A stretch of DNA of 64,000 bases from Cololabis saira (Eukaryota; Chordata; Actinopteri; Beloniformes; Belonidae), in NCBI RefSeq assembly GCF_033807715.1, contig NC_084587.1, positions 20,755,017-20,819,016 on the forward strand, written 5' to 3'. Position numbers and translations under genes: made by a program. This document shows, piece by piece, positions 42,601-64,000 of this stretch. The notes under the pieces are model-generated. The model was not told the DNA's origin and ran no database searches. It saw nothing but the letters and a program-made list of their open reading frames with translations. The first letter of the stretch is position 1. Every line of letters begins with the position of its first letter.

Positions 42601-45600
42601 ACTGTCTCAGACTCTTCCCTCTGGCAGGAGGCTGCGGTCCATCAGGACCAAAACCTCACGCCATAAAAACTGTTTTTTCCCAACTGCAGGTGGCCTCGTC
42701 AACAAGGCCCCGGACCCCCCTCGTCTACCACAGACTGTCCCCCCACCTCACTCTACGTTACATTAACGTAGACTCCATATACATTTTCACAGTTTCAATT
42801 CAGTTTTATTTATATAGCGTCTATTACAACACAAGTTGTCTCCAGGCGCTTTCCAAAGACCCAGAACTTGCCAGCAGTTTGTGGATGCTTAATTCAGAAA
42901 TGGTATAACTCGTATGTAAAACATAAGTTCCTAGCTTAGAGTTTTAATGCTGACTTGGGAAAAGTGTTGCGGAAAGACTGAAAGCAGGAGGAAACTGATT
43001 AGAATGGCTAACCAGGCTACTGCATTTTTGTTTATATTATTTGCAAGAATCTGTTTCTCTCTTGTGAATTCTTTTTCTTAATTTCTTTTCCTTTTAAGTG
43101 TCGATTCACTTCGTTGCCATCCTAAAGATGAGGAGCCTGACGTGCGTGTTGTGCCTCCAGACTCAACGCTGAAGACGCTTATGTATGATCCCCATTTACT
43201 TAATAGAAATCAGAGGTTTTTCAGATTCTCCTGTGATTTGATTCGGTGGTTTTTTTATCTGTTTTTTAACAGACACAGGATAAGGAGGCAGGATTGCAGA
43301 CCTCCTCAGAAAAACACAAAGAACAGATATGACCTCTATGCTGATGAGCTGGTTAGTGAATTCACGATCTCTGAAGCAGATTAGTTGCTCCTTTTGCTTT
43401 TACTCCTTTTCTGTAACTGTTAATCATTTTTTTTTGGATGTCCAACCGAATTTCAGATTAGATAATTAGAGCCACTACCAGATGTTTATGGTCCTACCTG
43501 TCCTTTATGTTGATGTCAGACTTGTTTCTGTGTGGCATTTAGGAGCGTTTAGTTCTTGACAGAACACCGGAGGATCAGACTGACATGATCCCTGAAGGAG
43601 AAGTCCTTCTAACCATCAACGTCTACCACCCAGCCATTTACGAGAAAGTGAGCTTTTGTTTCCTTTTAAATCAAAAACGCCTCCAGCATTTGGTCTGACA
43701 AAAAACTTTTATCTTTGATTTGAATGTTGCGTTTTTAGAGCTGACGTGTGTCCGTCTCATCTCCTCAGTTTAACTACATCCGTCCCCATGTGACTCTGCT
43801 GATGACGGGCTCCCACAGCCTGGCAGAGCTCAGAGATGCCATTTGCTGCATCAGCGACTTACAAGTGTGCGGCGAGTTCAGCAAGACTCCAGACATGGCT
43901 CCAGAATTCATTTGCAAAGTAAACACACGTACAGTTTCCATCTGTAAATCTGCATTTACCGTCACAATACTGTCATTTAGGAATTGAAAAATCGGATGCA
44001 TGACTGACATAACCTGAGGGTGATGTTTCTTTATATGTTCTGTTGCAGGATCATTACAAATCAGCGTTCTTTTTCTTGGAATCGATATTCTACAATGACA
44101 TGCGATTTCCAGAGTGTCAAGACATGAGCATGTAAGTTCTTCATCTAAGAGGTTTTTAAGGATGGTCATGTTCTGTGCATTTTTTTTTTTTTTTTTTTTT
44201 TACTTTTGTGGTCAATGACTTTAGTGAAAACATTGAAGTTGGTTGTAAACTAAAGGATATAAAAGCGAAAGAAAGAAAGAAAGAAAGAAAGCAAGCACAA
44301 GAAGCAAAACACAACTCTTGGGAGTGATAAATAAAAGCATTATGAAGCCAAAAACACGTATAGTCTACAACACCTTATTCTACAGCAGTTATTGTCTGCC
44401 GGCCTGTGAGAACAGGACTTTATTTCTGAATGTAGACTCAGTTGTGGTCAGAAATCTTTAAAATAATTATCTGTGATGTTTCTCCTTGTATTTGTGATCC
44501 AGGACAACGATGGAATGGGCAAAGTCCCATAATTTTCCACCGTACAGCCAGGCCCGGATGGAGGACACGCTGCTGGCGGATCTGACCGTTAAAGTGGGGT
44601 TCCCGTACCTTTACTGTCACCAGGGAGACTGCGAGCATCTCGTCATCTTTACAGACATCAGGTTTGTGCTCCTACTGCTTGTCTGTGATCTATGTTCTTT
44701 TTTAAAAACTCACTCAAAATCCTACTTTACAGAGTTGTAGGGATGAACTAGATTGACGACACATAAAATACAAAAATGAATTTAAATGTGTGTGTAAAGA
44801 AACTGAATTCAGTCTGACCAGGTAATTTCAGTTCAGTAACACTTCATTAATCTACAAAGAGAAGTCGTATCTTTGCAGTATTATAGTCACAGTTATAGCA
44901 GAGGAGAAGAGCCATCTTCTGATCTGTCAGATGTCGTTCTTGAGGATTAATATTTCGGTGTAGTTTTGGCCTCCACACATCACAAATGGGGAATTTACTT
45001 GATTTACAGGGGAAATGTGGGTATCATATAATTTCATTTAGTTTTCATTGTCTTCTCTATTACTTTTTTACATTATTTGTTTATTTTATTATTATTACTC
45101 TAATATAAAACTACTACTACTATAAAAAGCAACCCAAATGATGACTGTTTTGGTGAAATTCGTAGGTACGAAAAAAGATGAAAAGCTGAGCAGTAAATGG
45201 CTGAAAGGTTAAAAACGTCTTAATATTCAGCCAGATTTCTAAATTATTAATAGTTTAAATACTAATTTTCAGGTTCACAAAAGTACAAGTTTGCCTCCTG
45301 GAAAAATCCATTTGCTTAATTATGAATAAAACTCTTGTTTCAAGTGAGCTTCCATGGCGGCCGCTAACGTTCAACCCTGGATCATACTATACACTTTAAC
45401 AAGCCATAAACTGGTATTACTACTGTATAAGGAGGGATTTCTCAGGACTTCAGTCTTTTAGACCATTTTTCTCGGTATCCGTTTTACTACTAGAAGCTTT
45501 TAAAATAACCCCCTTCATTGACCAGATCTGACGAGTTTCACCACTTTTAAATCAACCATGCTGTACTCGCATCACTGGGTGCGTAAAAGCCCAAGAGCTA

Positions 45601-45998
45601 ATGTACCACTGGCGTAAACCGGGTAGCCGCAAAGGAAATAAATTCTCTTCCTAATTCTTTTACAGACTGACCCACAAGAACGACTGCGTGGACAAGAAGC
45701 TGTATCCACTTCTCATGCACAAGCACAGGATCGCCACGCAGAAATGTGCCGTCTGCCACGTCTTCATTGGCAGGTTGGTAGAGATCAAGAGTTGTATCAC
45801 TCACGAAAAATGTAGCTTTGTGAAACTGAATACTTGTCTGGCTTTTCTAGATGGTACACAACCAATGACCAGGTCGCTCCCAGTGATCCGTGTCTCTTCT
45901 GCGATAAATGCTTTCGGATGCTGCATTACGACGCTGAAGGCAACAAACTGGGCGAGTTCCTGGCTTTTCCCTACGTAGACCGGGGAGCATTTAACTGA
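39607..45998 (+). CDS. snapc3: snRNA-activating protein complex subunit 3
   Basis: SNAPC3 (SNAP50) is the DNA-contacting, zinc-binding subunit of SNAPc, which recognises the proximal sequence element of Pol II and Pol III snRNA genes (family knowledge). Coding exons: 39607-39839, 43099-43182, 43273-43351, 43543-43647, 43769-43918, 44049-44131, 44503-44661, 45666-45773, 45851-45998. Phases agree: 1149 nt, 382 aa, slightly shorter than human (411). Diagnostic segments are [40 protein letters not shown] and [20 protein letters not shown]. At the C-terminus are [28 protein letters not shown] and [12 protein letters not shown], which hold the conserved Cys/His zinc ligands. Intron 1 (39840-43098) is full of nested transposons. 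The start codon overlaps a LINE target-site duplication. Confidence 0.96.
40091..41510. mobile_element. CAGAGSTGGGTAG element inserted in the hairpin element
   Basis: Ends CAGAGCTGGTAGAGTAGCC and (reversed right end) CAGAGGTGGGTAGTAACGAG. An 11-bp direct repeat CATATGGGGAC flanks it (40080-40090 and 41511-41521). The undisturbed target is seen intact in copy A, where tgtccccatatg is continuous. Repeated tactcaagtaaaagtaa motifs are typical of this common fish non-autonomous family. Confidence 0.85.
40148..40819. mobile_element. innermost hAT element, TSD CTTCAGAA
   Basis: Ends TAGGGCTGTTCGATTTTG / cgattaatcgaaccgcccta with perfect 8-bp TSDs CTTCAGAA (40140-40147 and 40820-40827). It lies inside the element at 40091-41510. 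672 bp, no ORF. Confidence 0.9.
42787..42860 (+). repeat. fish LINE/SINE 3'-tail-like repeat
   Basis: ttcagttttatttatatagc ... aagttgtctccaggcgcttt. The same general tail type is seen at 25650-25715 and 62865-62930. Confidence 0.5.
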
Positions 45999-46375
45999 TA
46001 TTTCTATTTAAATTACTTTGACAATGTTATGCTTTGTAAACAGTGAAATGTTCTATATTTCAGAAAGAAATGTTATTTTCCTGATTTTTATTTTTTCCCC
46101 CAACATTTTCTTGTTTCAGAGAGAAACAAGTTGAGTGAATTGTGCATCTTCTGTAAACTTCATTCCAGTCTTTCATGACTTTATTGCTTTCAATGTTCAT
46201 TTCTATTCAGTATTAAATTCAATATATATATTTTTAAACTTTGGATTGTTTTAGGTTGTGTAATCTGGGCTACTTGTGTGTGCAACACAATCAGGATCAT
46301 TTTTATTTTTAGTCTTTACCAGCAGCTTTAATTCATGTTCATAGCTACAACAAACACTACCACAATTAATAAAAA
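45999..46375 (+). terminator. snapc3: snapc3 3' UTR and poly(A) signals
   Basis: After the TGA at 45996-45998, candidate signals are ATTAAA at 46212-46217 and AATAAA at 46368-46373. The second is within about 60 bp of the convergent psip1 signal, so the two genes end tail-to-tail. Confidence 0.5.
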
Positions 46376-46427
46376 ACATGTTGGAGATTAATATATGATA
46401 AGACAGCAGGTGTACTTCAGCTACCAC

Positions 46428-47056
46428 TTTATTATTAGATGCTGGTACAGGTCAGACAGGCACAAAAATACTCTTATTTACATCTACGTTAAAATGAAAC
46501 AGAAAAACACATGTCAACACGGTTGAAAATAAAGCAACTTCTTATCTAAAGAGACTTTGGCAAACTTTTGTTGTGCAACTGAAGTGAGCATGAAACATCA
46601 ATTACAGTGTTCATACCCCAAATGGTGACATATTCATAATTCCTTATATTCAAAGCCAAACTAGAACCAGCGACTTAAAATCTACCTAACTGGAAGAGAA
46701 ATAAGACATTTTAAAAGTATTTACTTCAGTTGGGACGTGTGTGTGTGACGGTAACCCTGTGAGCATGCTCATTAACATCATGTTGAGTGTTGCACATTTG
46801 CTAGTTGTTATGAGCCACCAGCTAAACACGTTACAATGCGGATAAACTACAAGGTGCCTGAAAGTAAGCTTACATACAAGAAAGTAAGCTTACATACAAG
46901 TACAAAAATAAAAACGCTGTCAGTCATTACGGGGCAGGGTTGGATGCTCCAAACCTTTTGAGCAGCAACATTGACGAAAACGGTCAGTGAACTGGAAGCC
47001 AGTTTTACAAAGGTTGCATCAGTACAGCAGCAAATCTGTTGAGGCATGTAGGACAT
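46428..47056 (-). terminator. psip1: psip1 3' UTR and poly(A) signal
   Basis: AATAAA on the minus strand (tttatt at 46428-46433), about 620 bp past the psip1 stop codon. Non-coding A/T-rich sequence lies between them. A small tandem duplication (acatacaagaaagtaagctt at 46870-46899) is present. Confidence 0.5.
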
Positions 47057-61880
<14,824 letters not shown>

Positions 61881-62159
61881 TCACTGTATTGGGCATCAAA
61901 CGCCACACCGATGCCCTCCCCCTTCACCACATCATGCATCCATCACAATCCCTTCTTCGGTGAAACGTGACAGTCACATTTTCTGAGACAAATCAATCAG
62001 TCCTGTACTCTAGAAGTCACTTCCAAGTACTCAACTTTCACCGTTGCGTGTAAATAAATGAAAGCGAAGCTAAATAAGAGCAAATACAAACGTGACGCCT
62101 TTTATAAGCTAGCCAGCACGGGGATGATCATTTCTTATAAAAAACACACTCACTTGACC

Positions 62160-62340
62160 ACTTGAAAGCGTGGAGTCACCAGTCTTTTCGACAAATTGTT
62201 TAAAATGTGATTATTAGAGCATGAAAACACACGGCTCCTTTTCCGCACACTCGGACGCACGTTTTCCGCTCCCGCGCAGAGCGTGGCCGGACTGAACCAT
62301 CTCCCCGCGGGAACGGGGGGGTTTAATCACAGGCCCTTTC
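62160..62340 (-). promoter_or_regulatory. psip1: psip1 CpG promoter and noncoding exon 1 (inferred)
   Basis: A CpG-rich block (gcacgttttccgctcccgcg, ctccccgcgggaacgggg) about 550 bp upstream of the ATG. A 5' UTR intron is implied by the acceptor tttacttcattttacag before 61709. No TATA box. It abuts the palindromic MITE starting at 62356. Confidence 0.55.
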
Positions 62341-62355
62341 TACCATAGACATATA

Positions 62356-62727
62356 TACAGGACTGTCTCAGAAAATTAGAACATTGTGATAAAGTCTTTT
62401 TTTTTCTGTAATTCAAAAATGTCATACATTCTGGATTCATTACAAATCAACTGAAATATTGCAAGCCTTTTATTATTTTAATATTGCTGATCATGGTTTA
62501 CAGTTTAAGAAAACTCAAATATCCTATCTCAAAAAATTTGAATATTCTGAGAATCTTAATCTTAAACTGTAATCCATAATCAGCAATATTAAAATAATAA
62601 AAGGCTTGCAATATTTCAGTTGATTTGTAATGAATCCAGAATGTATGACATTTTTGTTTTTTTTAATTGTATTACAGAAAATAAAGAATTTTATCACAAT
62701 ATTCTAATTTTCTGAGACAGTCCTGTA
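62356..62727. mobile_element. palindromic MITE TACAGGACTGTCTCAG (mariner-like)
   Basis: A nearly perfect inverted repeat over its full 372 bp (tacaggactgtctcagaaaa ... ttttctgagacagtcctgta). The arms meet near 62530. The symmetry continues outward through catagacata / tgtctatg (62343-62738). Interior blocks are related to 17072-17422. Confidence 0.88.
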
Positions 62728-62861
62728 TGTCTATGGTTTCTACTGGGAGGTTTTATCGGAATGGATTCAAAATTAAAACAATGTCAAAACATTAACCAAG
62801 TTTAAAAACCAATATAAAAACATGATTTTTTTACGAGATACAAAGAGGAAGGGGTTTAGGC

Positions 62862-63120
62862 AAGGCAAGGCAAGTTTATTTATATAGCACAATTCAACAC
62901 AAGGTAATTCAAAATGCTTTACATAGACATTAAAAGCAGCAAGACACAATTGGACAGTAAATAACAAATAAAATGAAATAAAATTATGAGAAAAGAAGAT
63001 ACAATAATAAAAAGCACAAGTTGTTGATTTAAGAGTATGCTTAAATGACAAATAAATGAAATAAAATGATAAGAAAAGAGGTAAAATAATAATCACAAGT
63101 TGTTAAAAATAAGGGCAGTA
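62862..63120 (+). repeat. fish retroposon tail (caaggcaagtttatttatatagc)
   Basis: aggcaaggcaaggcaagttt atttatatagcac ... aattcaaaatgctttacata is a widespread teleost repeat end. AT-rich debris follows. Confidence 0.55.
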
Positions 63121-63261
63121 GAGTACAGCAGGTAAGTATTTAATTTAGTAGAGTACGCTTGCGTTTAGTGGGGTTTTAGGGGCCTGCAGTTAACACTATT
63201 GGGTGAATGGGTAGATTTGTTTATATTTATGTTCAGAAATGGGTATGTATGGGTGTATGCG

Positions 63262-63392
<131 letters not shown>

Positions 63393-63553
63393 TAGATATA
63401 TACATAGATATAGAGCAGATGCATTTAATAGAAACAGTATAGTGTAAATAAGTATATTTATATAAATATTTATATGGGCATGTGTGTACAAATATATAGA
63501 AATATTCAACTATGTGTATGTATGTATAGGTATGTGTGTGAGTATAATTACAT

Positions 63554-63654
<101 letters not shown>

Positions 63655-63659
63655 GTTAT

Positions 63660-63895
63660 TTAGCAGTGTGAGCACAGTGTGTGAGTACTTATAAATACGG
63701 GTTAAACTATTAGTGAATGGGGGTAGGATTAAATAAGTGTACACTTCTTCCTACTCCTGTTTTGCACATGTGAATTAGGATATCAAGTGTTAAAGGTTGA
63801 AATTCTTTGTGTTGTTGTTTTGTTTTCTTATCTTCTCTTGGATTGTTGTTTTTTACATGTAAAAAAACCAAAAATCAAATCAAATCAAAGAAAGG
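63660..63895 (+). mobile_element. LINE 3' UTR ending (AAATC)n
   Basis: gtacacttcttcctactcct ... gttttttacatgtaaaaaaa followed by aaatcaaatcaaatcaaa. It shares the cttcctactcct block with the minus-strand LINE end at 18543-18720. Severely 5'-truncated. Confidence 0.6.
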
Positions 63896-64000
63896 AGGGG
63901 ACATCTTCGAGACGTGTCAAATACAAGTAAAAGCACGTGTAAGTGTATTTGGACACGTCGGTTCCGTGGGTTATGAGTGAATACTGCAAGAAGGTCGTAC

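Larger units (their letters stand above)
39957..42780 (+). mobile_element. L2/Rex1-like LINE, interrupted, in snapc3 intron 1
   Basis: The left piece (39957-40045) reads ..GRNNLEL-*RQWRW.. i.e. the 'RNNLELN...KTVEMIV' block. The right piece (42219-42780) continues with [40 protein letters not shown] and [20 protein letters not shown], then a frameshifted end and 3' UTR. The gap between the two pieces is filled by a younger DNA element. ORF broken by stops. Confidence 0.8.

Overview
The window is a gene-rich but transposon-loaded piece of a teleost fish nuclear chromosome. The evidence is intron-split genes with GT/AG junctions, several teleost-type hAT, Harbinger, piggyBac and LINE families, and long microsatellites. 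Four protein-coding genes can be read exon by exon, and in each the splice phases agree across all exons. They are dnajb14 (minus strand; exons 1-6 present, the 3' part runs off the left edge), ttc39b (minus, complete, 18 coding exons, 583 aa), snapc3 (plus, complete, 9 coding exons, 382 aa) and psip1/LEDGF (minus, complete, 16 coding exons, 501 aa). The ttc39b-snapc3-psip1 block is the same trio that lies together on human 9p22, and this supports the choice of ttc39b over ttc39a.

Layout: 1-16280 dnajb14, with an ER J-protein read from its N-terminus to its membrane segment and introns full of DNA transposons. 16350-23260 is an intergenic repeat zone: a minisatellite interrupted by two hAT-like insertions, a LINE 3' end, a tRNA-like SINE and a 1.7-kb hAT. 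23260-31930 is ttc39b. 32000-37860 is intergenic, with a solo LTR, hAT MITEs, a LINE tail and two short perfect palindromes. 37860-46400 is snapc3, whose promoter is split by a LINE and whose first intron holds a four-layer transposon nest. 46430-62340 is psip1, tail-to-tail with snapc3. 62340-64000 holds a palindromic MITE, LINE tails and long microsatellites upstream of psip1.

The genes do not form one pathway. dnajb14 is an ER-anchored Hsp70 co-chaperone, ttc39b is a TPR protein linked to lipid handling in mammals, snapc3 is the zinc-finger subunit of the snRNA-promoter factor SNAPc, and psip1 is a PWWP/IBD chromatin tether.

The most striking structure is at snapc3. A 5'-truncated RNase-H-bearing LINE (38005-39594) is flanked by a 13-bp target-site duplication (37992-38004 and 39595-39607). 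The last base of the right copy is the A of the snapc3 ATG, so the insertion has pushed the CpG/ZNF143-like promoter about 1.6 kb away from the start codon. Other notable items are a family of GC-rich palindromic MITEs (five copies), a piggyBac MITE whose interior is a ~480-bp polypurine tract, and a 92-bp sequence duplicated inside a psip1 intron. I found no tRNA or rRNA gene, no CRISPR array and no convincing new multi-gene system.
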